This document shows, piece after piece, positions 54,501 to 59,447 of a stretch of DNA of 64,000 bases. Where the stretch lies: positions 33,199,799 to 33,263,798 of the forward strand of contig NC_081850.1 of assembly GCF_963259705.1 (NCBI RefSeq), in the 5' to 3' direction. Numbering within the stretch: position 1 is the first letter of the stretch; each line of letters opens with the position of its first letter. The notes under the pieces are model-generated. The model did no database searches, had not been told where the DNA came from, and saw only the letters and a list, made by a program, of their open reading frames with translations. The position numbers were made by a program, and so were the translations under genes. The stretch comes from Myotis daubentonii. Taxonomy: Eukaryota > Chordata > Mammalia > Chiroptera > Vespertilionidae.

Positions 54501-57500
54501 ATCCTTGTACAGTTTTCTGGGGACCACATATTGCTTTCCCAAACCTTAGGGACTGGAGAAAAGAAAAGGCTGAATAATTAAGTCCAGACGGTCAGGGTTT
54601 TTCAACATCAGCACTATTGATATTCTGGACAGAAAAATTCTTTGTGTGGAGAGCTGTCTGATGCCTTTTAGGATGTCTCGCAGCATCCCTGGGCTCTACC
54701 CACTACATGCCAGGAGCAGCCTCCCAGTTGTGACAACAAAAAAATGTCTCCAGCCCTAGCAGGTTTGGCTCAATGGATAGAGTGTCGGCCTGCAGAATGA
54801 AGGGTCCCGGGTTCAATTCCAGTCAAGGGCACATGCCTGGGTTGTGGGCTTGATCTCCAGTAGGGGGCGTGCAAGAGGTAGCCAATCAATGATTCTCTCT
54901 CATCATTGATGCTTCTATCTCTCTCTCTCTCCCTCTCTCTTCCTCTCTGAATTCAATTTTTTTTTTAATTGTCTCCTGGGGTGCAAAACTGCTCCTGGTA
55001 AAGACCCATTACATTACACATGGCATAACACACAAATATCTGGAAGCCATCGCAAAAAAGAAAGCCCTTACACCGAAAAGAGAAAATAAAGAGAAGTCAT
55101 AATTCTCTTTAAATATATGAAAAGTTTTCATATAGATGGGGGAACAGATTTCAGATCCCAGAGAGCAGAACTATTCCCAGTGGGTAGAAGTATATATGAT
55201 AAAACCAGCTAACACTTACTCTTCCTAAATGCCAGGCACTGTTCAGTGCACTTTGAAGTGTTATTTCATTTAACCTTCACAATGACTCTATGAAGTTGGT
55301 AGTACCAGCCCCACTTTATAGATGAAAAAACAGAATCAGAAATGTTAAAGAATTTGCTCAAGGTCCAAGAGCTAAAAGCAAATGCAGAACCAGGACTCAA
55401 ACTGAGGTCTAATTCTGAGCCCAAGCTCTTAACCACCAAACTACTACATCTATGACAAATTAAAGATTCTACCTCAACAGAATACATTTTTTAAAAAGAA
55501 CTCTTTGACTTAAAAGTTGTTTCTTTCACCTACAATGACCATCTCAATCCTATCTGCCCAGATCAGAAGCAGATCCAGAAAGCCTTCCTTCATAACCTCC
55601 AGAGAAGTCTCGCTCTAATACCAATGAGCCCCTTTACAACATTCAGCTCTTCCTACTTCAAGTTACTCCAGCTACTCTGTCAAGCTCTTCCTTAGAAAAC
55701 TCCTGGAGAGTGGGGAAGCCAGCTCCTCACATTTACACCCCCACAAAGCCTTGCACATACTGGGTTCAATAAACCTTTTCTGAATGACTGCACCATCCCC
55801 ACCCTCCAAAGCCCACACCAGCAGGAATGTTGAAGCAAGCACTTTTGAGAGATGTAATTCTGCACGTAAGCTGCAAGCAGAAGATTTTACTGGAAATGCT
55901 CTGTGTTTTTTCCAACCCTCAGAATCTGAGTTCAGGAAAAGTCAGAAAGGGAAAGGTGACCGGTAACACAGCCCATTGGCTGCATCTTCACAAGGACTTG
56001 CTTGACTATCACCAGATAACATGTATCAGGGGCTATATGCATCTATGTATATGTGTATGTGCACATACACTTACATGAGTATATATACATATATCCATGC
56101 ATATCTATGAATGCATGTACAGGCATCCCTTGGCAACCGTGGAGGACTGGTTCCAGGACCCTGCAGATATAAGACTCTGTAAATGATCAAGTCCCTTATA
56201 TAAAATGCTGCGGTACCAGCCCCACTTTATAGATGAAAAAAACAGAATCAGGCTACAACAGGGTATGCCTACACATCATTTCATTTGCATGGATTCAGCA
56301 TAGTGCTTGGTGAGTGGCAAATTCAAGTTTTGCTTTTTGAAACTTCCTGGGATTTTTTTTTTTCTGAGTATTTTCGACCCACAGTTGTTTGAATCTGCAG
56401 ATGTGAAAACCATGGATACGAAAGGACGACTGTACTAGTATATACCTATATCTCAGTTACCTCTATAAGAAAGTAAACAATGTCTGTACAATTTTTGAGA
56501 CCCTGAAGCCAGCACAAGGAGGTCTAAATTAGGGGCCTCTTTCTTCCCCTAGTATATTAATAAGGTAAGGCAAGTAATGCTATACATAGTATTCCTCAAA
56601 AAATACCAGCACATTTGCTAACTAGTGCTACCTCTCCCAGGGATCAGAACTGGCATCTTCTCAGGAAAATGCCAAGTGGCCAAGCCCTGCTCGTGTGTGT
56701 GGCAGTGAAGAGATGCTCACAAACAGTGGGGAGGGAGGCAGGAAAGCATCCTTTGGAACACTGAAACATTAGTTTGGAGGCCACCTGTCAAGACACAAAC
56801 ACCAGCCCTAGCCGGTTTGGCTCAGTGGATAGAGCGTCAGCCTGCTGACCCAAGGGTCGGGGGTTCAATTCCTGTGAAGGGCATGTACCTTGGTTGCAAG
56901 CTCACCCTGGCTCGGCCCCTGGCTTGGGCATGTGCAGGAGGCAACCAATCAATGTGTTTCTCTCACATCAATATTTCTGTCTTTCACTCTCTTCCACGCT
57001 CTCTGAAAATCAATGGAAAAATATTACCGGGAGCTATGGTGAGTGCAAGCGCAGGAGGATGTCTGGGGATTCAATTCACTCACTACCCTGCAGGGGCTTA
57101 AAACCTGCGATGCTTCCACCGCCAGGCCGCCAGGCCGGGAGGAACTTGGAGTCTGGTAGCTACATAGTCTGGCCCTCCCAGCACTGAGTCTGTACAGCTG
57201 CTAAAGGCTTTAGGGTCCCAACTTTAATATATTTTAAAAATAAAATTAGAAAAAGAAAGAAAAATATCCTTGGGTGAGGATTTTAAAAGAAAAACAGAGA
57301 GACAGACACTAAAATTTTATCTATGGGCACTAGATTGCCATGAGAAATCCCAATCTCCGGGATAAAGTACTTCTATTATTCCTTTAAAAAAAAGAAAAAC
57401 AAAGCAAGCCCGGCCGGTGTGGCTCAGCAGTTGAGCATCGACCCAGGAACCAAGAGGTTGCCAGTTCCATTACTGGTTAGGGTACATGCTGGGGTTTTGG

Positions 57501-59191
57501 ACTCGAACCCCAGAAGACAGCCAATCGATGACTTCCTCCCTCATCGATGTTCCTATCTCTATCCCTTTCCCTTCCACTCTCTAAAAAAGAAAAAAGCTAT
57601 GCCCAGTATTCACAGACGTAAAAGCCTATCTTCTTTCCATATCCAGCTAGTGGGGTGAGTTCTCTAGGCTAATTTGGGAGGCACACGGGAGAGCGGGCTG
57701 GGAATACCACAGAGTAGAGCAATCAAGCAATTGTTCTGCCTAAGGGCCAGACTCAAAATAAGGGCAGAGATGTGGAGGGGAAGAGCATCTGACATAAATC
57801 AGGCTAGCAGTCTCTCCTTAACGTCTTCAGTTACAGCAAGAGCAAGAATCATGTACCAAGATAAGCCTTTCCCACTGTCACCAGGTTCCTCTCCACGGTA
57901 TGGAGGTCTTCTGGTTCTTTCTTTCCTAACCTTGTATCTCCATCAATGACATGGCATTTTCCCTTGACCGTCCAACCAATCACCATTCAAGAGAGGCACA
58001 AATGTAACTGTCCAGAACAGACAGCCAGATGATGAAACTGGCTGGCCACCTGGTACAGAAGCCAGTGCAAAAAAAAAAAAAAATTAAATACATCAACACG
58101 ACCCAGAAAGCTTCCAAGGCCAACCACAAACCGTCTCCTTCCATCTGCAGACAAGGGTTGGTTGTGTTTTTGTTCTTTTCCCTTTCTTTCTTCAACGGAG
58201 TCTCCCAATTTGGGATAAGCACAGGGGAGCTTTTTAAAAAAATGCATGCGTCTTACTCCAGGGGACCAGTTGAAAATCGGAGCCATTTAATCTATGTGTG
58301 TCTAAACGGGGCCTACTTTTAATCTATCTACTTTTGTCGGGCAAAAAAAGGGGAGCTTGGAAGCCTGTAGTTTAGCGCTTGTCACCAACACTTTACTCAA
58401 GTCAAGGCAATTAGGCCCCTGACTGTTAAAAATTTATCTCAAAGCTCCTGTCCTGCGCACATCAATCACCGTCACCACCGTGGAAAGCAAACAGCATTTT
58501 CAAAGATTCTTTAATCCACGGACAGGGGAAGGTGTGAGGGCAGGCGAGAAATCATGGCGACAGGGACAGCCGCTGTCCAAGGGGGCAGCTGCCACTGAGA
58601 CCCGTTTTGGGACAGAGCACGGAACCAACCGGTGGTGCTCTTCGCTCCAAATCCCCCTCCATCTTGACATCTGCCCAGTCACCACATTTCGGTCCAACAA
58701 ACTGTTTTTCTCCTTTGAGACGTGTATGGAGAGAGCAAGAGGGACTGAAGACAAGCGAGGGAGCGAACCCTGGGATTTGCTGCAACACGTAATGCTGGAA
58801 AACGTGTACCTGTTTACAACCAGCGCCCCGGAGACGCGGAGCGCGGCGCACGGCGGAGCTCACCCCTCCGAGCTCACCCCTCGGGCCCGACCCCGCCTCC
58901 CCACCGCCTCGGGTGCGTTCGTGACTGGGGGCGACCCGCCCTCCCCAAAGCGCCCGCGGGACCCTGAGGCTCCCCGCGCGCCGGCCCCCAGAACATCAGC
59001 GCGGTCTCCCCGGGACCCCCCGCACGCACCCTCCGCGCTGCCAGTCCCCATTTACCTCGGAGGCCCGGGTTGTCGTCTCTGGCCCGGATCTTTCGGATTT
59101 TGACCGGGCGCCCGCTCAGAGTCGACAGAACCAGACGCTGGCGCAAGAAGTTGCAGCCCGCGTAGCTGAGGGAGTGCGCCTGAGTCGCCAT
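7760..59191 (-). CDS. RCL1: RNA 3'-terminal phosphate cyclase-like protein, exons 1-8 of 9
   Basis: RCL1 is a nucleolar protein of 18S rRNA maturation. It belongs to the RNA 3'-phosphate cyclase fold family but is regarded as lacking cyclase activity, and it partners the GTPase BMS1 in the small-subunit processome. The coding join on the minus strand is 59191-59056, 38186-38115, 34622-34447, 28761-28687, 24766-24642, 17216-17091, 13136-12980 and 7863-7760. All introns have GT-AG ends and the phases agree across every junction. The total is 971 nt, about 324 codons. The translation starts [15 protein letters not shown] and keeps family landmarks such as the glycine-rich [12 protein letters not shown] segment in exon 5 and the [12 protein letters not shown] segment in exon 7. 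No stop or frameshift was seen. The human protein is about 373 residues, so roughly 49 C-terminal residues come from an exon outside the window. Identification rests on recalled near-identity to human RCL1. Confidence 0.97.
7864..8633. other. Unique sequence in RCL1 intron 7
   Basis: No repeat or exon was recognised. A short GCAGCAGCAGCAGG tract lies at 8163-8176. Confidence 0.5.
8634..8890 (+). mobile_element. VES SINE (CCTCAG-tail type)
   Basis: The element has a tRNA-like head with GTGGTTAGAGTGTCAGCCTG, a B-box-like GATTCGATTCCC, a pyrimidine-rich stretch and the tail ATCCTCAGGTGAGAATT. Confidence 0.9.
9101..9292 (-). mobile_element. VES SINE
   Basis: A reversed A tail (TTTTTATTGATTTTAGAGAA) leads into the polypurine block, and the element ends at CACACCAGCCAGGC. 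Confidence 0.88.
9476..9687. mobile_element. SPIN-like hAT MITE, internally shortened
   Basis: Terminal inverted repeats CAGTGGTTCTCAACCT and AGGTTGAGAACTGCTG are flanked by the perfect 8-bp duplication CTCTAAGC (9468-9475 and 9688-9695). The interior matches the SPIN (Space Invader) hAT family, known for horizontal transfer among tetrapods. It lacks about 100 bp present in the copy at 35735. Confidence 0.88.
9696..10560. other. Unique intronic sequence
   Basis: No gene or clear repeat was recognised. Confidence 0.45.
10561..10630. mobile_element. Short hAT-like MITE, copy A
   Basis: This 70-bp near-palindromic element runs from CAGTCTGTAGTCAACC to GGTTAGCGACTGCTG and has the internal GACCACTGGTGG shared with the copy at 27331. 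No matching 8-bp duplication was found. Confidence 0.6.
10651..10717. mobile_element. Short hAT-like MITE, copy B
   Basis: This 67-bp element has inverted ends CAGCGGTCGCCAAC and GTTGGCGACCGCTG. It lies 20 bp from copy A. The flanking octamers differ (CATTGGAG, GTCTAGAT), so it may be one end of a rearranged or double insertion. Confidence 0.65.
10718..11311. other. Unique intronic sequence
   Basis: No gene or repeat was recognised. Confidence 0.45.
11325..11540 (-). mobile_element. VES SINE with target duplication
   Basis: This reversed VES element is flanked by CTCACATATGAT at 11313-11324 and 11541-11552, a clean LINE-type target-site duplication. The tail side reads AAAATATATTTTATTG. Confidence 0.93.
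12031..12238 (-). mobile_element. VES SINE with target duplication
   Basis: This reversed VES element is flanked by TCACCTCGACTATTTT at 12015-12030 and 12239-12254. Confidence 0.93.
12256..12979. other. Unique sequence flanking exon 7
   Basis: No further gene or repeat was recognised before exon 7. Confidence 0.45.
12980..13136 (-). CDS. RCL1: RCL1 exon 7
   Basis: This 157-nt exon completes a Lys codon and then encodes [15 protein letters not shown] through [15 protein letters not shown] to LLLEEIYR. The acceptor is CCCCAG|GTCTCC and the donor is TACAGG|GTATGT. Confidence 0.96.
13400..13640 (-). mobile_element. MIR-family SINE
   Basis: The reversed MIR pattern is visible: CATCTTACAAATGAGGAAAT, then CACACAGCTAGGAAGTGACT. 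It is ancient and diverged. Confidence 0.65.
13641..15224. other. Unique sequence in RCL1 intron 6
   Basis: No exon or clear repeat was recognised. Confidence 0.45.
15240..15522 (-). mobile_element. 5'-truncated L1 3' UTR insertion
   Basis: A poly-T start is followed by text typical of a bat L1 3' end (ATTACAAAGGGTATTACATA and the C-rich segment to CAGTTTGACAATCTG). It is flanked by the 15-bp duplication GATGACCCACATCTT at 15225-15239 and 15523-15537. The clean duplication suggests a fairly young insertion. Confidence 0.88.
15538..17090. other. Intron 6 sequence with old repeat traces
   Basis: About 16430-16500 resembles the L1 3' UTR motif TTTATATTAGTTTCAGGT seen again at 33520. About 15745-15880 resembles a MIR. 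The remainder is unassigned. Confidence 0.4.
17091..17216 (-). CDS. RCL1: RCL1 exon 6
   Basis: This 126-nt exon encodes [15 protein letters not shown] through [15 protein letters not shown] to MKGINSG. The acceptor is GGTTGCAG|GTACTC and the donor is GGGAA|GTAAGT. Confidence 0.96.
17217..22099. other. First half of intron 5, mostly unique
   Basis: A (GT)n microsatellite lies at about 19774-19813. MIR-like fragments are plausible near 18950-19090 and 19300-19480. No exon or RNA gene was recognised. The overlapping open frames at 20258-20862 are not supported by any homology I know. Confidence 0.45.
22100..22335 (-). mobile_element. MIR-family SINE
   Basis: The order of motifs (ACTGAATGCTTACTTATC, CCTCATTTAACCCTCATTAC, GAGTGGCAAAGCCAGAGGT) follows reversed MIR elements. 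Confidence 0.6.
22336..24083. other. Second half of intron 5, unassigned
   Basis: The pyrimidine-rich stretch 22330-22960 looks like an old dispersed repeat that I cannot name. No gene was recognised. Confidence 0.4.
24092..24324. mobile_element. hAT MITE
   Basis: Inverted ends CAGTGATGGCGAACCT and GGTTCACCATCACTG are flanked by the perfect octamer CTCTAGTC (24084-24091, 24325-24332). The 233-bp interior is AT-rich with a TGACACGCGAACTC motif. A second copy is at 35024. Confidence 0.9.
24642..24766 (-). CDS. RCL1: RCL1 exon 5
   Basis: This 125-nt exon encodes [16 protein letters not shown] through [15 protein letters not shown] to RIRGMA. The acceptor is GTGTGCAG|ATTGTG. The donor must be ATGGC|GTATCC for the junction to give Ala-Tyr with exon 6. 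That donor fits the consensus poorly beyond GT. Confidence 0.94.
26234..26432 (-). mobile_element. VES SINE inside Tigger2
   Basis: This reversed VES element is flanked by TCATATACTTCT at 26221-26232 and 26433-26444. Confidence 0.92.
26684..26902 (+). mobile_element. VES SINE inside Tigger2
   Basis: The tRNA-like head GGCTCAGTGGATAGAGCATC and B box GGTTCGATTCC are present. It is flanked by AAAGATCACCAATAA at 26669-26683 and 26903-26917, so it postdates the Tigger2 element. Confidence 0.94.
27331..27399. mobile_element. 69-bp hAT-like MITE
   Basis: The near-palindrome runs from CAGCAGTCACCAACCGG to TTGGCAACCGCTG, with flanking octamers ATCTAGAG and GTCTAGAG (one mismatch). It is nested in the Tigger2 element. 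Confidence 0.82.
27981..28183 (-). mobile_element. VES SINE inside Tigger2
   Basis: This reversed VES element is flanked by TGTATGTGTTAT (27965-27976) and TGTACGTGTTAT (28184-28195), one mismatch. Confidence 0.9.
28549..28612. repeat. Compound (CT)n(CA)n microsatellite
   Basis: A run of CT dinucleotides passes directly into CA dinucleotides, with one TA interruption. Confidence 0.95.
28687..28761 (-). CDS. RCL1: RCL1 exon 4
   Basis: This 75-nt, 25-codon exon encodes [16 protein letters not shown] to DGESLELK. The acceptor is TCTACAG|GTTGAT and the donor is CTAAAG|GTAAGA. It is phase 0 at both ends. A CT/CA microsatellite lies about 70 bases into the following intron. Confidence 0.95.
28899..29127 (+). 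mobile_element. VES SINE with target duplication
   Basis: This complete VES element is flanked by AAAGAAAGAGGATGCTG at 28882-28898 and 29128-29144. Confidence 0.94.
29145..32379. other. Intron 3, mostly unassigned
   Basis: MIR-like text is present at about 30595-30690 (CTGCCTCTTACTAGCTGTGA). The rest holds no recognised exon, RNA gene or clear repeat. Confidence 0.45.
32380..32660 (+). mobile_element. L2-like 3' end fragment
   Basis: The text CCATGAGAACAAGTTCCCTA followed by GGGCAGAACACATTATATTC resembles the L2 3' end. It explains the 122-codon open frame here. Confidence 0.5.
32661..33477. other. Intron 3, unassigned
   Basis: There is a short 22-bp duplication, GAAGAAGCCACTCTTTATCC at 32702 with a near copy GAAGAAGTTACTCTTTATCC at 32731, about 29 bp apart. 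An 8-bp inverted repeat CCCTCCAC/GTGGAGGG lies at 33073-33096. No gene was recognised. Confidence 0.45.
33478..33620 (-). mobile_element. L1 3' UTR fragment
   Basis: The text TATTAGTTTCAGGTGTACAG and CCCCCTGATATTTCCAGTAT is typical of the 3' UTR of older mammalian L1 subfamilies. Confidence 0.6.
34447..34622 (-). CDS. RCL1: RCL1 exon 3
   Basis: This 176-nt exon encodes the segment from [13 protein letters not shown] through [15 protein letters not shown] to TNDQVDPS. The acceptor is ATGTAAG|GGACG and the donor is CCTCG|GTGAGT. It ends in phase 0. Confidence 0.96.
35024..35258. mobile_element. hAT MITE, second copy of the 24092 family
   Basis: Ends CAGTGATGGCGAACCT and GGTTCGCCATCACTG match the 24092 copy. 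Flanking octamers are TTCTAGGC and CTCTAGGG, differing at two positions. Confidence 0.87.
35274..35488. mobile_element. hAT MITE with CAGCCGTGGGCAAACT ends
   Basis: Ends CAGCCGTGGGCAAACT and AGTTTGCCCACCCCTG are flanked by the perfect octamer GCCTAGGC (35266-35273, 35489-35496). It sits 15 bp from the end of the previous MITE. It is a different hAT family from the other copies in this window. Confidence 0.88.
35735..36045. mobile_element. SPIN-like hAT MITE, near full length
   Basis: Ends CAGTGGTTCTCAACCT and AGGTTGAGAACTGCTG are flanked by the perfect octamer CTCTAGAT (35727-35734, 36046-36053). The interior includes TGATTAATCACAAAAACAAT, as in non-autonomous SPIN elements. Confidence 0.9.
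36054..36798. other. Intron 2, unassigned
   Basis: No gene or clear repeat was recognised. Confidence 0.45.
36799..37004 (+). mobile_element. VES SINE (CCTCAG-tail type)
   Basis: The head is GCCCTGGCTGGTGTGGCTCA and the tail ATATCCTCAGGTGAGGATTA. It is diverged internally. Confidence 0.87.
37311..37571. mobile_element. hAT MITE with GTCTAAGA duplication
   Basis: Ends CAGCTATTTTCAACTG and GGTTGAAAATTGTTC lie between perfect octamers GTCTAAGA at 37303-37310 and 37572-37579. Confidence 0.78.
38115..38186 (-). CDS. RCL1: RCL1 exon 2
   Basis: This 72-nt exon encodes [12 protein letters not shown] to IEINQTG. The acceptor is TTCCCACAG|ATTTTG and the donor is AACAG|GTAAGC. It is phase 1 at both ends, so skipping it would keep the frame. 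Confidence 0.96.
38187..39588. other. Start of intron 1, mostly unique
   Basis: It contains a poly-A run at about 38402-38420, a (CA)n microsatellite at about 39014-39072, and a MIR-like fragment at about 39400-39580. No exon was recognised. Confidence 0.45.
39598..39875 (-). mobile_element. VES SINE with (GATA)n in its tail
   Basis: This reversed VES element is flanked by CTCAGTTTA at 39589-39597 and 39882-39890 (6 bp offset on the right). About 65 bp of (GATA)n (39610-39676) lies in its tail, so the microsatellite grew from the SINE tail. Confidence 0.85.
40342..40804 (+). mobile_element. HeliBat-type Helitron H1, non-autonomous
   Basis: The 5' end CCTATATAATAAAAGGGTAA and the 3' end with the short palindrome TGCACGAATTCATGCA followed by GGGCGTCTAG are the Helitron termini. 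There are no inverted ends or target duplication, as expected for rolling-circle elements. Confidence 0.87.
40805..41883 (+). mobile_element. HeliBat-derived Helitron H2 with start of Rep/helicase ORF, internally deleted
   Basis: It begins directly after the CTAG of H1. It carries the broken 5' part of the HeliBat Rep-helicase protein: repeated [15 protein letters not shown] segments at 41152-41427, then a cysteine-containing segment ([28 protein letters not shown]) at 41533-41640. It then jumps to the element's 3' end (CAATGTGCATGAATTCACTAG at 41863-41883). The replication initiator and helicase domains are missing, and stops interrupt the frame. Confidence 0.8.
41152..41427 (+). repeat. Four tandem 69-bp units in Helitron ORF
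   Basis: Units start at 41152, 41221, 41290 and 41359, with a partial unit at 41428. Each encodes one 23-residue segment like [17 protein letters not shown]. The units at 41221, 41290 and 41359 are nearly identical, which points to recent expansion or homogenisation. Confidence 0.9.
41884..43237. other. Intron 1, unassigned
   Basis: No gene or clear repeat was recognised. A G/A-rich tract is at about 43075-43125. Confidence 0.45.
43238..43395 (+). mobile_element. Old SINE related to VES
   Basis: A tRNA-like head AGCTCAGGTGGTTAGAGCAT is followed by a degenerate body and the tail CTCAAATCAATAAATACC. Confidence 0.65.
43408..43620 (+). mobile_element. VES SINE
   Basis: Complete element. Flanks AAAATTTTAAATACA (43393-43407) and AAAAATTTAAATACA (43621-43635) form a near-perfect target duplication. 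Confidence 0.92.
43724..44215 (+). mobile_element. VES SINE split by a second VES SINE
   Basis: The element runs 43724-43915 and its tail resumes at 44189-44215. The break is the SINE at 43916-44188. The duplicated CATATCCTCAG (43905-43915, 44189-44199) marks the nested insertion. Confidence 0.85.
43916..44188 (+). mobile_element. VES SINE nested in SINE tail
   Basis: This longer VES variant contains CCTGGCCAGGGCCCTGGTTG in the body and ends with ATACCCTCAGGTGAGGATTA. It inserted into the tail of the SINE at 43724. Confidence 0.9.
44216..44681. other. AT-rich intron 1 sequence
   Basis: No gene was recognised. The A-rich text may be remnant L1 that continues on the far side of the Helitrons at 45812. 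Confidence 0.35.
44682..45147 (-). mobile_element. HeliBat-type Helitron H3, non-autonomous
   Basis: Read in reverse it begins TCCTATATAGTAAAAGGG and ends with the short hairpin TTTGTGCACCGGGCCTCTAG. The hairpin and CTAG terminus are diagnostic. Confidence 0.88.
45148..45811 (-). mobile_element. HeliBat-type Helitron H4, non-autonomous
   Basis: The 5' end in reverse is TCCTATCTAATAATAGAGAA. The 3' end GTGCACCAGGCCTCTA abuts the TC of H3 with no spacer and lacks the last G. The GC-rich interior has a repeated text TTATCTGGGATTT/TAGCTTCTATAATTG. Confidence 0.86.
45812..46567 (+). mobile_element. L1 ORF2 fragment, left of the SLC46A1 retrocopy
   Basis: The end of this stretch reads [14 protein letters not shown] in an ORF2 frame and resumes beyond the retrocopy as [15 protein letters not shown]. 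So the retrocopy lies in an L1. The stretch is interrupted by the DNAJA1 fragment at 46047-46338. Confidence 0.65.
46047..46338 (-). pseudogene. DNAJA1: DNAJA1 processed pseudogene, 3' fragment
   Basis: DNAJA1 is a cytosolic type I J-domain co-chaperone. The minus strand encodes its C-terminus ([11 protein letters not shown] to [15 protein letters not shown], then VQCQTS) followed by text matching its 3' UTR, an AATAAA at about 46076-46071 and an A run at 46053-46047. The duplication ATGAATGG (46039-46046 and 46339-46346) marks L1-type retroposition. The copy is 5'-truncated to about 30 codons and cannot encode a J domain. Identity is from recalled human DNAJA1. Confidence 0.9.
46568..48546 (+). 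pseudogene. SLC46A1: SLC46A1 (proton-coupled folate transporter) retrocopy with open frame but no ATG
   Basis: SLC46A1/PCFT imports folate with protons across the intestinal apical membrane and choroid plexus (MFS, 12 helices). This copy has no introns, a 3' UTR with AATAAA at 48484, an A tail from 48505, and flanking AAACTTCGAGC/AAACTTCTAGC (46568-46578, 48536-48546), so it is a retrocopy. The frame is open to TGA at 47952-47954, aligning without indels to the 459-residue human protein. It keeps NGT and NHS glycosylation sites, the [11 protein letters not shown] loop (human D109, R113), the Glu of [10 protein letters not shown] (E185) and VHFGAQD (H281). Human R376 is Gln (CAG, 47700-47702). 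The expected start has no ATG; the open frame begins with a TTG at 46515 in L1 sequence, and the first in-frame ATG is 46797, past helix 1. Probably a young pseudogene. Confidence 0.94.
48736..48990 (+). mobile_element. VES SINE (longer variant)
   Basis: The head is GCCCTAGCCTATTTGGCTCA and the tail is GATCCTCAAGTGATGATTAA. It has an extra internal GGCCTAGGTCCAGGCACATG duplication-like segment. Confidence 0.86.
49882..50106 (+). mobile_element. VES SINE
   Basis: Complete head to tail, with GGTTTGATTCCGGTCAAGGG and the tail TCAATAAAATATATTTTTAA. It lies in old L1. Confidence 0.92.
50366..50585 (+). mobile_element. VES SINE with target duplication
   Basis: Flanked by AGAAAATAAATGAC at 50351-50364 and 50586-50599. 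Confidence 0.93.
51017..51229 (+). mobile_element. VES SINE with target duplication
   Basis: Flanked by AAAAGATTAGCATCTT at 51001-51016 and 51230-51245. Head and B box are close to the family consensus, so it is among the younger copies here. Confidence 0.95.
51372..51898 (-). mobile_element. HeliBat-type Helitron H5, non-autonomous
   Basis: In reverse the 3' end is TGCACGAATTTCATGCACCA then GGCCACTAG. The 5' end is TCTATACTAATAAAAGGGTA. The interior is pyrimidine-rich with repeated GATCACC/CCCCCAACTG text, which explains the proline-rich open frames. Confidence 0.87.
51899..52665 (-). mobile_element. HeliBat-type Helitron H6, non-autonomous
   Basis: In reverse it runs from TCTTATTTAATAAAAGAGAA to GTGCACCAGGCCTGTA, which abuts the TC of H5 with the terminal G missing. 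Its interior shares the CTTCTATAATTGAAAC and GGCTTCCTCCATCGC text with H4, so H4 and H6 belong to one subfamily. Confidence 0.86.
52065..52350. repeat. 80-bp minisatellite inside Helitron H6
   Basis: Units start at 52065, 52145, 52225 and 52306, each opening GGCCAGCCTGGGTGAGGGGC. A related looser unit precedes them. The repeat creates overlapping open frames on both strands that are not genes. Confidence 0.9.
52666..54752. other. Intron 1, unassigned with G runs
   Basis: A 21-base G run is at 53486-53506 and a T10 then G15 run ends at 54386. No gene or clear repeat was recognised. Confidence 0.45.
54753..54967 (+). mobile_element. VES SINE
   Basis: Complete element with GGGTTCAATTCCAGTCAAGG. 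Flanks AAATGTCTCC and AATTGTCTCC form a probable target duplication. Confidence 0.9.
55205..55450 (-). mobile_element. MIR-family SINE
   Basis: Reversed MIR text is well preserved: GCCAGGCACTGTTCAGTGCA, TTTATAGATGAAAAAACAGA, and the end CCAAGCTCTTAACCACCAAA. Confidence 0.75.
55560..55800 (+). mobile_element. L2-like 3' end
   Basis: The text AAAGCCTTCCTTCATAACCT and the end GCACATACTGGGTTCAATAA resemble L2 3' ends. Confidence 0.5.
56118..56434. mobile_element. Tigger-family MITE with an internal foreign patch
   Basis: Ends TACAGGCATCCCTTGG and GGACGACTGTA and the text GGACTGGTTCCAGGACCC match a Tigger-type non-autonomous element with weakened inverted ends. Bases 56214-56251 do not belong to it and duplicate part of the MIR at 55303-55339. 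Confidence 0.75.
56805..57292 (+). mobile_element. VES SINE split by an unidentified insert
   Basis: The body runs 56805-57024 and the tail continues at 57259-57292 (AAATATCCTTGGGTGAGGAT). The break is the insert at 57025-57258. Confidence 0.87.
57025..57258 (+). mobile_element. Unidentified 234-bp retro-insert
   Basis: It begins TACCGGGAGCTATGG and ends in an A-rich tail with ATAAAATTAG, and it lies between perfect copies of GAAAAATAT (57016-57024, 57259-57267). That is the signature of L1-driven retroposition. It is not a VES SINE. The sequence may be an mRNA or noncoding-RNA 3' end; I do not recognise it. A 60-codon partial frame ending [11 protein letters not shown] is open but unproven. 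Confidence 0.65.
57408..57597 (+). mobile_element. VES SINE, diverged
   Basis: The head is GCCCGGCCGGTGTGGCTCAG and the body ends in CCCTTTCCCTTCCACTCTC. Confidence 0.85.
57598..58799. other. 5' end of intron 1 before the CpG island
   Basis: No gene or clear repeat was recognised. A poly-A run is at 58070-58083. Confidence 0.45.
59056..59191 (-). CDS. RCL1: RCL1 exon 1 (start codon)
   Basis: The ATG is at 59191-59189 within a CpG-rich block. The exon encodes 45 residues, MATQAHSLS to DDNPGLR, plus the first base of an Asp codon (phase 1). The donor reads CGAG|GTAAAT. This start matches the known mammalian N-terminus. Confidence 0.96.
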
Positions 59192-59447
59192 GTGCGCGCT
59201 CTGCGCCAGGCGTGGGCGCCCGGGGTGCGGCTACTTCGGACAGGCGCGGGGTCGCACCCCCGGCGGCGGCGACAGCGGCAGTGGCGACCGGGGTTCCCTC
59301 CCGCGAACCCGCAGCCCCCCACGTGTCCACGTGGTTTGGAACAGGAAGACGGAGAAACCAGACACCGGGTCAGAGGGGAGCGGGGCGGAGCCGGCGCCCG
59401 CCTCCCCGCCTCCCCGCCGGGCTGAGGGCGGCCCCGTCCCGGGCCAC

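Noticed and set aside
58480..59103. 207-codon plus-strand open frame across the RCL1 first exon
   Set aside because: It lies antisense to exon 1 in GC-rich DNA where stops are rare; composition is Pro/Arg/Ala-rich with no homology I recognise.
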